Source: Candidatus Bathyarchaeota archaeon
GTDB taxonomy: Archaea; Thermoproteota; Bathyarchaeia; TCS64
Length of the DNA: 41,632 nt
Assembly: GCA_016934355.1 (NCBI GenBank)
Contig: JAFGTA010000113.1
Coordinates: 1-41,632 of the forward strand
Reading direction: 5' to 3'
Shown one piece after another: positions 30,909 to 39,067 of the stretch. Under the pieces are notes generated by a model that was not told the DNA's origin, made no database searches, and saw only the letters and a program-made list of their open reading frames with translations. How positions within the stretch are numbered: the stretch's first letter is position 1; the number at the start of each line of letters is the position of its first letter. The translations under genes and the position numbers were made by a program.

Positions 30909-32447
30909 TTAGCCGTAGATCGCCTTGAACTTGTCCTCAAGGTAGTCGATGAACGGCTTGACTACGAGACCCTTACCGACCACGTGCTTCACGAGGTCCT
31001 CGGGGTCGTACAGGTTACCGTACCCATACACGTTGTCCGTCAGCCACCGCTTCGTCTCCTCAAATCTGCCACCGGCGATGCCCTGCCTCCAGTCAGGCAG
31101 GTCCTTGTTGAGCTTCGTCAGCCAGACGCCGTCGTATATGTTGCCCAGAGCGTAGCTGGGGAAGTAGCCCAGGCTGCCCCCCGCCCAGTGGGTGTCCTGC
31201 ATGACCCCCTCGCTGTCGTCCTCGATCTCGACGCCGAGGTAGTCCATGTACTTCTGGTTCCACAGCTGCGTAAGCTCGTCTACAGTCACCTTCCCCGAGA
31301 ACAGGTCGCGCTCGATCTCGAACCTGATCACTATATGCAGCCCGTAGGTGACCTCGTCCGCCTCTATCCTGATCTTGCTTGGGGTCACGTAGTTGACTGC
31401 TCTGAGCATCTGTTCCTGGGACACGTCCCTGAACGTGTCGCCGGTGATCTTCTTCACGACGGGGAGGTAGTACTCCCAGAACTCGGGGCTCTTCCCAACC
31501 ATGTTCTCTATGAAACGGCTCATGGACTCGTGGATGCCGTAGCTGGCGCTCGTGCCGACGGGCTGGTACATCCAGTCCATGGGGAGTCCCTGCTCGTAGA
31601 GGGCGTGTCCGCCCTCGTGGAGTATGCTGAATATGCTTGACTCGAACCTGTCCTCGTGGTAGTGGGTGGTTATCCTTACGTCCGTGTAGTAGCCCGTGGT
31701 GAACGGGTGCTCAGTGGTGTCGATCCTGCCCCCCGACTTCTCCGACTTCGTGTCGTAGAGGATAAAGTCGGCGATGCTCTCACCTATCCTCTCCTGGACA
31801 TCCACGGCTACGGGGCGCCCCAGGAACCCTGTGTCGGGCTTACCCTGAGCCATCACCCTGTCCATGACCTTCATCAAACCCTTCTTCATCTCGTCGAAGA
31901 TGCTGGTTATTTTGTCGGCCGTCATCTTGGGCTCGTAGTTGTCGATCAATGCGTCGTAGGGGGTCTTGGCGCCTTTGACCTCCATAAGTATCTCGGCCTC
32001 CCTGTCCTTCAACGCCTTCATCTTCTCCATCTCGGGCTTGAACATGCTCCAGTCCTTCGCCGCCTTCGCCTTCTTCCAGACGTTGACGCCCACGGTGGAC
32101 TGCTTAGCCAGCTCGACGACAAGCTCCTCAGGTATCTTGGTGGCCTCGTCGTACATCTTCCGTGACAGGTAGACGTTCCGCTTCTCAAGCTGGCTCAGCG
32201 AGCCGTAGTCCCTGTGCTTCTGGATGGCTTCCAGCGTCTTACCGTTCTCGGGGTCCACGAGCATCTGGTGCCCCATCTTCTGGAGCATGGCGAGCTGCTG
32301 GCTCTTCAACTCCACAGCCCGCGGCGGCATCTTGGTCTCCATGTCCCAGTAGAGTATGGAGACCGCTGAGCCCAGCACAGCCATCTCCTTCGACTTCCCC
32401 AGCAGCCTATCATACTGTTTCCTCAAGTCAACAGGCATAACGATCAA
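30909..32447 (-). CDS. Metallocarboxypeptidase, M32 (Taq) family
   Basis: A 512-residue cytosolic zinc carboxypeptidase of normal M32 length, removing C-terminal residues from peptides. The metal motif HEGGH is at 277-281, and HPFTTGYYTDVRITTHY (247-263) and the downstream GIHESMSRFIEN match the family. The start is TTG at 32447, with a TATA-like AGGTATATGCG centred 28 nt upstream and AAGGT close by; ATG 32438 would remove three residues. The gene converges on the pyrophosphatase-like gene with 2 nt between stops. Confidence 0.94.
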   Translation of the reverse strand: MIVMPVDLRKQYDRLLGKSKEMAVLGSAVSILYWDMETKMPPRAVELKSQQLAMLQKMGHQMLVDPENGKTLEAIQKHRDYGSLSQLEKRNVYLSRKMYDEATKIPEELVVELAKQSTVGVNVWKKAKAAKDWSMFKPEMEKMKALKDREAEILMEVKGAKTPYDALIDNYEPKMTADKITSIFDEMKKGLMKVMDRVMAQGKPDTGFLGRPVAVDVQERIGESIADFILYDTKSEKSGGRIDTTEHPFTTGYYTDVRITTHYHEDRFESSIFSILHEGGHALYEQGLPMDWMYQPVGTSASYGIHESMSRFIENMVGKSPEFWEYYLPVVKKITGDTFRDVSQEQMLRAVNYVTPSKIRIEADEVTYGLHIVIRFEIERDLFSGKVTVDELTQLWNQKYMDYLGVEIEDDSEGVMQDTHWAGGSLGYFPSYALGNIYDGVWLTKLNKDLPDWRQGIAGGRFEETKRWLTDNVYGYGNLYDPEDLVKHVVGKGLVVKPFIDYLEDKFKAIYG

Positions 32448-32650
32448 CAGTTACCTTGTTGCCTGTGAACCGCATATACCTTTCTAAAACTTGAAGCCCA
32501 CACGTGGCACACCGGAAACCACTAACGACCTATGAATAGCGAAGCGCCCGCTTTCAGACCCTCATCCACAATTTAAAATTTATAAAGACGTTATTTGGCT
32601 GTAAAAAACCGAGATTTAGGCATCTGAGGTGCATTCAAGGAAAAAACATT

Positions 32651-32659
32651 CTTTATAAG
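32651..32659 (+). promoter_or_regulatory. TATA box of the PhnN-AbrB fusion gene
   Basis: CTTTATAAG stands in the 248-nt AT-rich divergent gap; transcription would start near 32680, leaving a leader of about 16-20 nt with GTCAGGT as weak ribosome binding site. A second TATA-like TTTATAAAG lies at about 32579-32587. Confidence 0.45.
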
Positions 32660-32695
32660 TTACATCTTTAAGATAAGATTGTCAGGTAAACGGTT

Positions 32696-33472
32696 TTGGG
32701 TATACTTTTTCTCGTCCTCGGCAGCTCAGGATCGGGCAAGGATACGTTGATTCAGAGGATTATCGAGAAATACCCGGAAAACCTGCCGTCGCTCAGGTTG
32801 GCGCGGCGGGTAGTCACCAAGAAAACCGTGAAGGACGTCGAGGACTTTGACTCTGTTGAACCCGAGACCTTCCTCAGGATGAAGACTGACGGCAAGTTCA
32901 TCCTCGACTGGCAGTCATACGACAACTACTACGGCGTCAGGGGCGAGGTCGCCACGTGGCTCCGCGAGGGACACCCCGTGATAGCCAACGTGTCCCGCAG
33001 CGTCGTGGAACAGGCGGAGAAGCTGTTCCCCGAGGTGAGGACCATACTGGTGCACGTCCCCATCGAGGTGATGGCGGAACGCATCATCAACCGGGGCAGG
33101 GAAACCTTCGAGGAGGTCCTCGACAGGCTGATCCGCGCACAGGAGACTGAGGCGGCGCCCCGATCCGATCTATCCGTCGAGAACGTCGGCGACGTCGAGG
33201 ACACCAGCGACAAGATCCTCCGGTTCATAGTAGACGAAATCGAGAGGATCATGGTTGCGTCGTTCGAGTCGACGGTGACCAAGCAGGGTCAGGCCACCCT
33301 ACCCAAGGCCCTCCGCGACAAGTATGGCATCCGCGAAGGGGACAAGATAGTCTACGTGGACCTCGGCGACCACATAGCCATCATCCCCCAGCCCCTGGAC
33401 CCCCTAGCTGTGTTGAAGCAGATAAAAATCGGAACGGGGAAGAGCGTGGCTGAGAAGAAAGAGGGGAGTTAA
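32696..33472 (+). CDS. PhnN-like ribose 1,5-bisphosphokinase domain fused to an AbrB/MazE-type DNA-binding domain
   Basis: A 258-residue two-domain protein. Residues 1 to about 184 are a P-loop kinase of the guanylate-kinase-like PhnN type: GSSGSGKD (9-16), FILDWQSYDNYYGV (68-81), VIANVSRSVV and NRGRETFEEVLDRL (132-145). PhnN converts ribose 1,5-bisphosphate to PRPP. Residues 187-234 are a swapped-hairpin AbrB domain: STVTKQGQATLPKALRDKY and GIREGDKIVYVD, as in archaeal antitoxins and transition-state regulators. No stop separates the domains. The start is TTG at 32696. The fusion could bind its own promoter; its kinase substrate is inferred from family. No phosphonate genes are nearby. Confidence 0.82.
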   Translation: MGILFLVLGSSGSGKDTLIQRIIEKYPENLPSLRLARRVVTKKTVKDVEDFDSVEPETFLRMKTDGKFILDWQSYDNYYGVRGEVATWLREGHPVIANVSRSVVEQAEKLFPEVRTILVHVPIEVMAERIINRGRETFEEVLDRLIRAQETEAAPRSDLSVENVGDVEDTSDKILRFIVDEIERIMVASFESTVTKQGQATLPKALRDKYGIREGDKIVYVDLGDHIAIIPQPLDPLAVLKQIKIGTGKSVAEKKEGS

Positions 33473-33516
33473 GCCGACGCCGAGAACTTGGCTGATGGAC
33501 GAGTTTAACTTCAAGC

Positions 33517-33861
33517 TCAGAACATCGGTGGCGTGAAGACGTCGTAGATAAGCAGCTCCTCTTCGACGTCGTAGGTGCGGTGCCTGAGACCCGGCGGGAC
33601 CACGACGAAGACGCCGGGCTCTAGGCTGAAGCCTCCGCGGTCCTCCACCCACATCCTCGCCTTCCCCTTCAGCACGTAGACGACGTCTGTCTCGTCCTCG
33701 TGTATGTGCTGCTCGATCTCGGCGCCGGCTGGGCACCGTACGACGAAGCAGGTTACCTCCCCTCCATCCTCTTTTTTCGAGTACAGCACACGCATCCTGA
33801 CGTCTCTCAGGAAAGGGTGCGGTGTCTCAGATGTCTCGCTGAGGTTTCTGACGATGCTCAT
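33517..33861 (-). CDS. Small cupin-domain protein
   Basis: A 114-residue single-domain cupin. The first motif is HIHEDETDVVYVLKG and the second PGVFVVVPPGLRHRTY, giving candidate metal-binding His and Glu residues. Small archaeal cupins include sugar isomerases, dioxygenases and binding proteins; the function here is unknown. ATG 33861 is used because the fold is complete from there; the frame stays open into trpS upstream but that part is not family-like. It follows trpS by 41 nt, with TTTTTTATA in between that could be the trpS terminator. Confidence 0.82.
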   Translation of the reverse strand: MSIVRNLSETSETPHPFLRDVRMRVLYSKKEDGGEVTCFVVRCPAGAEIEQHIHEDETDVVYVLKGKARMWVEDRGGFSLEPGVFVVVPPGLRHRTYDVEEELLIYDVFTPPMF

Positions 33862-33864
33862 GAT

Positions 33865-33874
33865 ATAAAAAACG
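33865..33874 (-). terminator. Possible T-rich trpS terminator
   Basis: GTTTTTTATA on the minus strand lies between the trpS stop (33903) and the cupin start (33861). It is too close to the cupin ATG to serve as its TATA box for a normal start, so termination after trpS is the better reading. Confidence 0.3.
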
Positions 33875-33902
33875 TGTTGGGAGTGGATGAGGTTTGTTCC
33901 TG

Positions 33903-35039
33903 TCACTCGACGGGCTTGATGAGGAAGTCGGGGAGGACCTCCCTGGCCTTCTCCCGCTTCTCCTGAAACTCCTTGAGGAACGCCTTCACACGGTTCGCCA
34001 GCTCCTTCTTGCACTCGCCGCAGAGGATGCTCCCCGACCTGCACAGGTTCTCGCGCTCCACGAGCTTGGCGTCCTCCTCCTCGAAGAGGAAGTAGTAGTA
34101 GGCGTAGACGTTGCATACGTCGGGGCGGCCCCCGAGCCTGCGCTGCTCCTCCACGGTGTCCCGGCCGCCTGTGAACGCCGCCATCACCTTCTTCGCAGCC
34201 GCCTTCGGCGGGTCAGTCGTGAATATCGCTGTCTCGGGCTGGCTGGCGCTCATCTTACCGCCCTCGGCGAGGCCCGGCAGGAACTTGGCGTGTATCTGCG
34301 CCGGCTTGTAGTAGCCGAGCTTCTCGGCGATGTCGCGGGTGATCCTCCAGTAGGGGTCCTGGTCGATTGCAGCGGGTATGAGGCACGGTATGTTCCTGCC
34401 CTCCCTATCCGACTGCAGGAAGCAGATCATGGCCTGGAGCGCCGGGTGCCAGATTACGCCTATGTTGTCGCTGTTGGTGAACCCGAACACTGCCTTCACC
34501 GTGCTGAACGTGATCTTCTTAGCCACCTTGAGGCCCAGCTTGTAGATGTGCTGGATGTGGTCCGCGTCGCTTATGATGTGGGTCTTCTCAGGGTCCAGGC
34601 CGCAGGCTATGAGGTCAAGTGCGTTCTCGTATGTGAACCCTATGGCCTCCTCAAGCGTCAGGTCCTCCCTGTGTAGGAACTTCTCGTCATCCGTCATCTG
34701 GAAGTAGAGGTCGGCGTCGAAGGCGTCCTGCAGGTACTTGCAGAAGAACCACGGCAGCAGGTGCCCGAGGTGGACGTGGCCCGAGGGGCCCCGGCCCGTG
34801 TAGAGGCCCACCTTGTTTCCCTTCTCGTACTCGTCGAGCCACCAGTCCGTGTCTCTGTGGCTCATGTATACTCCTCGCCGGAGCTGCTTGTGCATGAATC
34901 CGGCGTGTTTGGCGATGCGTTCCGCTATCTCGGTGGTCATGGGCGGGACTCCGAACTGCTCTAAGAGCTTGTCGTAGTCGATCTCCCCGCTTACCGTCCA
35001 GGGGGTGACCACCATCTCCTGTTTTGGGTCGTCTGCCAT
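33903..35039 (-). CDS. trpS: Tryptophan-tRNA ligase
   Basis: A 378-residue class Ic synthetase that charges tRNA-Trp. The HIGH-type motif is HVHLGH (88-93, after GRGPSG) and the KMSKS-type loop is KMSAS (262-266). The sequence follows the archaeal/eukaryotic TrpRS pattern (TDDEKFLHREDLTLEEA; IDQDPYWRITRDIA), and the length is as expected. ATG 35039 is preceded by a 180-nt leader region carrying hairpins and a possible 12-codon leader peptide, listed separately. Confidence 0.95.
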   Translation of the reverse strand: MADDPKQEMVVTPWTVSGEIDYDKLLEQFGVPPMTTEIAERIAKHAGFMHKQLRRGVYMSHRDTDWWLDEYEKGNKVGLYTGRGPSGHVHLGHLLPWFFCKYLQDAFDADLYFQMTDDEKFLHREDLTLEEAIGFTYENALDLIACGLDPEKTHIISDADHIQHIYKLGLKVAKKITFSTVKAVFGFTNSDNIGVIWHPALQAMICFLQSDREGRNIPCLIPAAIDQDPYWRITRDIAEKLGYYKPAQIHAKFLPGLAEGGKMSASQPETAIFTTDPPKAAAKKVMAAFTGGRDTVEEQRRLGGRPDVCNVYAYYYFLFEEEDAKLVERENLCRSGSILCGECKKELANRVKAFLKEFQEKREKAREVLPDFLIKPVE

Positions 35040-35059
35040 CTCAGCTGTCTCCTATCAGG

Positions 35060-35077
35060 CCCAGAGTTGAGTCTGGG
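35060..35077 (-). promoter_or_regulatory. Hairpin CCCAGA-N6-TCTGGG in the trpS leader
   Basis: A perfect 6-bp stem with a 6-nt loop about 20-40 nt before the trpS start. A second stem, CCTCC-TAGC-GGAGG, is at 35121-35134. No T-run follows on the minus strand, so neither is a classical terminator. Confidence 0.4.
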
Positions 35078-35126
35078 TTGTTTTTTCTGCCGGGGCTAGG
35101 GCTGGTGTTAGAAACGTTATCCTCCG

Positions 35127-35165
35127 CTAGGAGGAGGCTGTCCAGTCCGAGTGATACACACTCAT
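35127..35165 (-). CDS. Possible 12-codon leader peptide before trpS
   Basis: ATG 35165 opens MSVYHSDWTASS, ending at TAG 35129-35127 inside the second hairpin. A purine-rich AAAGGGAAG stands directly before the ATG. The peptide holds one Trp codon (35144-35142) just upstream of the hairpin. This arrangement resembles a leader-peptide control element for a tryptophan-related gene, but one Trp codon in 12 can be chance. Confidence 0.3.
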   Translation of the reverse strand: MSVYHSDWTASS

Positions 35166-35204
35166 CTTCCCTTTCTCCCGTCGATACAACTGAGCGGCTC
35201 ACGT

Positions 35205-35215
35205 TTTAAAAAGGT
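35205..35215 (-). promoter_or_regulatory. TATA box candidate of trpS
   Basis: CCTTTTTAAAACG-type sequence on the minus strand lies just after the GNAT stop (35221). Transcription would start near 35185, giving a leader of roughly 145 nt, unusually long for this window. The T-run may also end the GNAT message. Confidence 0.45.
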
Positions 35216-35220
35216 ATTCG

Positions 35221-35763
35221 TCACCCATCGACCGTCTTGTACATGGAGACGCAGTCCACGTACTCGCCGCGGTACTTGATGCCCCCGGGGAGACGTCCGT
35301 ACTCCACGTAGCCCAGCCGCCTGTACAGCTCAACGGCGGGGCTGATGCCGTACACCTCAAGGTACAGTATCTCCGCGTCGAGCGTAGCCGCCTGCCTCTC
35401 CAGCTCCCGCATCATCTCCGAGCCGATGCCCTGCCCCCTGTACTCCTTCTTCACGAAGACGCCTACACCGGCGGTGTGCCTGAGGCGGCCCCCTCTCTTC
35501 CGGGCGTTGGCCTGCCCCACGGCTCTGCCATCTACCTCGGCTATGACCTTGGCTGAGCGCCCGGTCTCCACGTCTTTCATCATTTCGGCGTGCCTGTCCA
35601 CCTGCTGGTCTCTGGTATTCTTTTTATCGCCGCCGATCATGGCCTCCTCGTCGATTAGCTCGCTCTGAAGCTCGAACAGGTCATCTAAGTCGCTCCAGCT
35701 TGGCGGCCTCAGGACGACTTTTAGCCCATTCTTCGACGTGAACTCCCGATAAAACATGTCCAC
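35221..35763 (-). CDS. GNAT-family N-acetyltransferase
   Basis: A 180-residue acetyltransferase. The acetyl-CoA-binding motif A is VFVKKEYRGQGIGSEMM (Q/RxxGxG/A), followed by the LYLEVYGISPAVELYRRLGYVEYGR motif B region. It is similar along its length to the GNAT gene immediately upstream, sharing EEAMI..., the GDKKNTRDQQVD/VDTKKTREEEVD block and the C-terminal KYRGEYVD/KYRGGYVD. The substrate is unknown. The start is GTG 35763 or ATG 35757. Confidence 0.9.
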   Translation of the reverse strand: MDMFYREFTSKNGLKVVLRPPSWSDLDDLFELQSELIDEEAMIGGDKKNTRDQQVDRHAEMMKDVETGRSAKVIAEVDGRAVGQANARKRGGRLRHTAGVGVFVKKEYRGQGIGSEMMRELERQAATLDAEILYLEVYGISPAVELYRRLGYVEYGRLPGGIKYRGEYVDCVSMYKTVDG

Positions 35764-35796
35764 CCCAGTTTACGGGGGCGATTTCTGGATATTTAA

Positions 35797-36351
35797 CTAG
35801 GATGCGTAAAGCTCCTTGACCATGATGAGGCTGTCAACGTAGCCGCCCCTGTACTTGACTTCGCCCGGCACCCGCCCGACCTCCACGTAACCCATCTTCT
35901 CGTAGACGTGGATGGCCCTGTCGTTGATGGCGAAAACCTCCAGCATGATCTTCTCAAGCCCGAGCGCGGCGACATGCCTCTCAACCTCCCTCATAATCTC
36001 CTGCCCGACGCCGATCTCACGGTACCCCTGCTTGACGGAGATGCCTAGACTCCCGACGTGGCTCATCCTACCGAACTTTGGCGCCACCTCGCAGCTACCG
36101 ACCACCCTACCGTCCGCCTCGGCCACGACGGCGATGAGCCTGCCTTTCTCTAGGTTGGTCAGATTCCTCGCCAGCCAGTCTACCTCCTCCTCACGGGTCT
36201 TCTTAGTGTCCACCGCTATCATGGCCTCCTCCTCGACCAGAAGGTTGATGAACTCCAGCATGTCGTCGAGGTCCTCCCACCGGGGCGTCCTGAGCGTGAC
36301 CTTTCTGCCGTCCCCGGCCTTGAACTCCCTGAGAACCGTGCCTGCCTTCAT
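35797..36351 (-). CDS. GNAT-family N-acetyltransferase (tandem paralogue)
   Basis: A 184-residue acetyltransferase with motif A GISVKQGYREIGVGQEIM and motif B IMLEVFAINDRAIHVYEKMGYVEVGR. It is a clear paralogue of the GNAT gene 33 nt downstream, so the pair arose by tandem duplication, old enough to have diverged considerably. GTATTAAGG is a TATA candidate 28 nt before ATG 36351. The substrate is unknown; relatives include protein and small-molecule acetyltransferases. Confidence 0.9.
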   Translation of the reverse strand: MKAGTVLREFKAGDGRKVTLRTPRWEDLDDMLEFINLLVEEEAMIAVDTKKTREEEVDWLARNLTNLEKGRLIAVVAEADGRVVGSCEVAPKFGRMSHVGSLGISVKQGYREIGVGQEIMREVERHVAALGLEKIMLEVFAINDRAIHVYEKMGYVEVGRVPGEVKYRGGYVDSLIMVKELYAS

Positions 36352-36389
36352 GTCTAACGTGAAACGGTTAACCCGTATTAAGGAGTTGC

Positions 36390-36851
36390 TCAGCCCTCGA
36401 GTATCTCAAGGAGCGCCGCTTCAAGGGACTTGCCTTTGGGCGGGTTCTCTACGATCTCTCCCTCTACCTCGCCGCGCATGTTCACCACGACGATGTAGGG
36501 TATCCTAGTCACGTTGAACTCCTCGACCTCCGCAGGGCTAGGAGGTATCCTCCACCGCCTCTCGTTACTCTTGGCGTCCCTCATCAAGCCTCCGAAGACT
36601 CTCACCTCCAGCCCTGTCTCCCTTTGTAGGAGGGCGAGGATGGGCACGTTCCTGTGGCAGTCGGGGCACCACTCGGCGCTGAACGCCACCACCACATACC
36701 TGTCGACGTGGCACCTGATCTTGATGACGGCCTCGCCGTCCAACTCGTATGATTCGTAGTTCTCGTGGAGCCTCGGCGCCTTCTCCCTGCAGTCCTCGAC
36801 GTAGTCGATGGCCGACAAGGAACCTGCCCTGATCTTCTCCAGGTCGTGCAT
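36390..36851 (-). CDS. Thioredoxin-family protein with WCPDC motif
   Basis: A 153-residue thioredoxin-fold protein. The redox motif is WCPDC at 61-65, preceded by VVVAFSAE and followed by the cis-proline region TRIPYIVVVNMRGEVEGEIVENP. There is no signal peptide, so it is probably cytosolic. The N-terminal 45 residues form an extra helical segment. The WCPDC active site differs from the classical WCGPC and is found in some redox-active relatives. ATG 36851 has CTTTATATG centred about 26 nt upstream. Confidence 0.88.
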   Translation of the reverse strand: MHDLEKIRAGSLSAIDYVEDCREKAPRLHENYESYELDGEAVIKIRCHVDRYVVVAFSAEWCPDCHRNVPILALLQRETGLEVRVFGGLMRDAKSNERRWRIPPSPAEVEEFNVTRIPYIVVVNMRGEVEGEIVENPPKGKSLEAALLEILEG

Positions 36852-36870
36852 AGGTCCCCCAGAGACGTCG

Positions 36871-36883
36871 ATTCATATAAAGG
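36871..36883 (-). promoter_or_regulatory. TATA box of the thioredoxin-like gene
   Basis: CCTTTATATGAAT on the minus strand is centred 26 nt before ATG 36851, consistent with a leaderless transcript. Confidence 0.5.
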
Positions 36884-36886
36884 AGG

Positions 36887-37600
36887 CTACCCGCCGGTCT
36901 TCAGCGCCTCAGCGAAGACGGGCGGCAGCCCAGCCTCGACTATCTCAGCCATAACCTGTTCCACGGGGTACTCGACTCTCCTGAACTCGACCTCCACCTC
37001 GTCGCCGAGGGTGATCAACGCGTAGCACGCCCTCGGGTCGCCGTCCTTGGGCTTCCCTACGCTTCCGTCGTTCACCACGTGTACGCCGTCGACGACCCTG
37101 TGGTAGGGCACGTGGGTGTGACCGCACACCAGCACGTCGACGTCCAGCGGCTCCAGCAGTCTCCTCAGGCTCGCCTCCGGCCTGTCCGCGTGCAGGTACT
37201 CGTTGATCCTCCGCGGGCTGCCGTGGACCATCAGGACCCTGTGGCCCCCTGCCTCCAACCTGATCTCACTTCTCAGGCCCCTGAGATACTTCTTATAGTC
37301 GGCGGTCACAGCGGCGGTCGTCCAGTCGATGCTCTTCTGGCCGTTCGCCTTGTCCACGGGTGTGACGTAGGCGCATCCGCAGTCGCCGCGCTCGTTGCCG
37401 ACACCGTCGTCGTAGTTACCCATTATCGTCGGGGTCTCCATCTCCTTGAGCAGGGCTACCGCCTCGTTGGGCCTGGGGCCGTACCCTACGAGGTCGCCGA
37501 GGCAGCAGACCATGTCCGGCTTCTGTGCGCGGATGTCGGTGAGCACGTTGCGCAGCGCCTGGATGTTGGCGTGTACGTCGGAGAAGACCGCTATACGCAA
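36887..37600 (-). CDS. Calcineurin-like metallophosphoesterase
   Basis: A 237-residue phosphoesterase of the MJ0936/YfcE type. Metal ligands: SDVHAN with D8 and H10, GDLVGYGPRP with D36, GNYDD, MVHGSPR and CGHTHVPY. Relatives cleave phosphodiesters or phosphomonoesters; the substrate is unknown. The start is TTG at 37600, with GGTGAGG a few bases upstream. It follows phoU by 10 nt, so it may be transcribed with the Pst operon and take part in phosphate recovery, an inference from position. Confidence 0.9.
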   Translation of the reverse strand: MRIAVFSDVHANIQALRNVLTDIRAQKPDMVCCLGDLVGYGPRPNEAVALLKEMETPTIMGNYDDGVGNERGDCGCAYVTPVDKANGQKSIDWTTAAVTADYKKYLRGLRSEIRLEAGGHRVLMVHGSPRRINEYLHADRPEASLRRLLEPLDVDVLVCGHTHVPYHRVVDGVHVVNDGSVGKPKDGDPRACYALITLGDEVEVEFRRVEYPVEQVMAEIVEAGLPPVFAEALKTGG

Positions 37601-37610
37601 TGGCTCCGCC

Positions 37611-38258
37611 TCACCTTATCGACACCCGCTTCCCGGTGACGGCGTAGCTTATGGACTCGCTTATGTAGCTGGCGTGGTCGGCGATCCTCTCAAGGTACCT
37701 GATTGTGAGGAGGTAGGCGATTATGGTCTTGGAGGACGCCTGGGTCTCCCACAGCTGCTTGAGGTTGCTGAGGTAGAGCTCGTCTGACTCGGACTCGCTC
37801 TTAGAGAGCTCCCATATCATGCTCTGGTCCCTGGTCTCGATGAACGTGATGGACTGGTCCACGCAGCGCCTGACGACGTCGGCCATCCTCTGGAAGCTGT
37901 ACCCGTTATCGGGCAGCGGCTCCCACTCGCCGAGCCTGTTCCTGATGTCGCTTATGTCCAGCGCGTACCTCCCGTAGCGTTCGAGGTCGTAAGCCACCTT
38001 GATGTACGCCTTCAGCGTCCGCAGGTCGCTCGCCATGGGCTGGTGGAGCGCCATCAGCTCGGTGACCCTGTCCTCTACCTCCTCGCTGAGGATGAGTAGC
38101 GTGTTGCTCCACGCCCTCGTCTGTACGTAGACGTCCTCGTCCTGGAAGAATCCCTTGAGGGACAGGTTGATGGACTCCTCGGCTAGGCGCCCCATCTTGA
38201 TCAGCAGGGTCTTTACCTGGTTCAGTCCGATGTCAAGTGGTCTATTCATCTTCATCAC
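37611..38258 (-). CDS. phoU: Phosphate transport regulator PhoU
   Basis: A 215-residue protein made of two three-helix PhoU repeats. The repeats are visible as [11 protein letters not shown]...[11 protein letters not shown] and [10 protein letters not shown]...ESDELYLSN, followed by [20 protein letters not shown], the signature containing the metal-binding ERIADH motif. PhoU limits phosphate uptake through PstB and phosphate signalling. Its start overlaps the pstB stop by 4 nt (ATGA). Confidence 0.94.
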   Translation of the reverse strand: MMKMNRPLDIGLNQVKTLLIKMGRLAEESINLSLKGFFQDEDVYVQTRAWSNTLLILSEEVEDRVTELMALHQPMASDLRTLKAYIKVAYDLERYGRYALDISDIRNRLGEWEPLPDNGYSFQRMADVVRRCVDQSITFIETRDQSMIWELSKSESESDELYLSNLKQLWETQASSKTIIAYLLTIRYLERIADHASYISESISYAVTGKRVSIR

Positions 38259-39067
38259 CCGAACTTTCCCGTTATGTAGTTCTCCGTTAGCTCGCTCCGG
38301 GGGTTCTCGAATATGTCCCGCGTTGAGTCGAACTCGATGACCTCGCCCAGGTACATGAACGCTGTCATCTCGCTGACGCGCGCCGCCTGCTGTAGGTTAT
38401 GCGTGACCAGCACCACGGTGTATTTCTCCTTCAGCTCCCTCATCAACGCCTCGATCTTCATGGTGGCGATGGGGTCAAGCGCGCTGCAAGGCTCGTCCAT
38501 CAGTATTATGTCGGGGTTGATGCTAAGCGCGCGTGCGATGCAGAGCCTCTGCTGCTGGCCCCCGCTGAGCCCGAAGGCGCTCTCGTGTAGCCTGTCGCTT
38601 ACCTCGTCCCACAGCACCGCGCCCCTGAGGCTGTCCTCAACTATCTCGTCGAGCTTCTCGCCTGAGGCGGTCTTGTGGAGCCGGGGGCCGTAGGCGATGT
38701 TGTCGTATATGCTCATGGGGAACGGGTTGGGCTTCTGGAAGACCATGCCAACGCGTTTCCTGAGCTCGTAGACGTCCTCCTCCGGCCTGTAGATGTTGCG
38801 TCCGTCGATGTGCACCTCGCCCTCCGTCCTGCAGATGGGGATGATGTCGTTCATGCGGTCGATGCTGCGGAGGAGCGTGCTCTTCCCGCAGCCGCTGGGG
38901 CCCATGAACGCGGTCACGACGTTGCTCTTCAACGCGACGTTGATGCCCCTGAGCACGTGGTTGTCGCCGTACCAGAGGTTGAAGTCCTTGAACACGATCT
39001 TGTCCTTCGCCATCTTGGGGCTGAACCCCACGACTTGGTCGTTTAACATGTATGTGTTGTTACTCAT
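38255..39067 (-). CDS. pstB: Phosphate ABC transporter ATP-binding protein PstB
   Basis: A 270-residue ABC ATPase of normal PstB length. Walker A is GPSGCGKST (56-64), the Q-loop [15 protein letters not shown] is the PstB-specific form, the signature is LSGGQQQR, Walker B is [13 protein letters not shown] and the H-loop is LVTHNLQQA. It drives phosphate import with PstC and PstA. ATG 39067 overlaps the pstA stop (ATGA). Confidence 0.97.
   Translation of the reverse strand: MSNNTYMLNDQVVGFSPKMAKDKIVFKDFNLWYGDNHVLRGINVALKSNVVTAFMGPSGCGKSTLLRSIDRMNDIIPICRTEGEVHIDGRNIYRPEEDVYELRKRVGMVFQKPNPFPMSIYDNIAYGPRLHKTASGEKLDEIVEDSLRGAVLWDEVSDRLHESAFGLSGGQQQRLCIARALSINPDIILMDEPCSALDPIATMKIEALMRELKEKYTVVLVTHNLQQAARVSEMTAFMYLGEVIEFDSTRDIFENPRSELTENYITGKFG

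Noticed and set aside
33862..34116. 85-residue extension of the cupin frame into trpS
   Set aside because: It lies antiparallel in frame only as a shadow of trpS coding sequence and is Arg/Gly-rich without family match.
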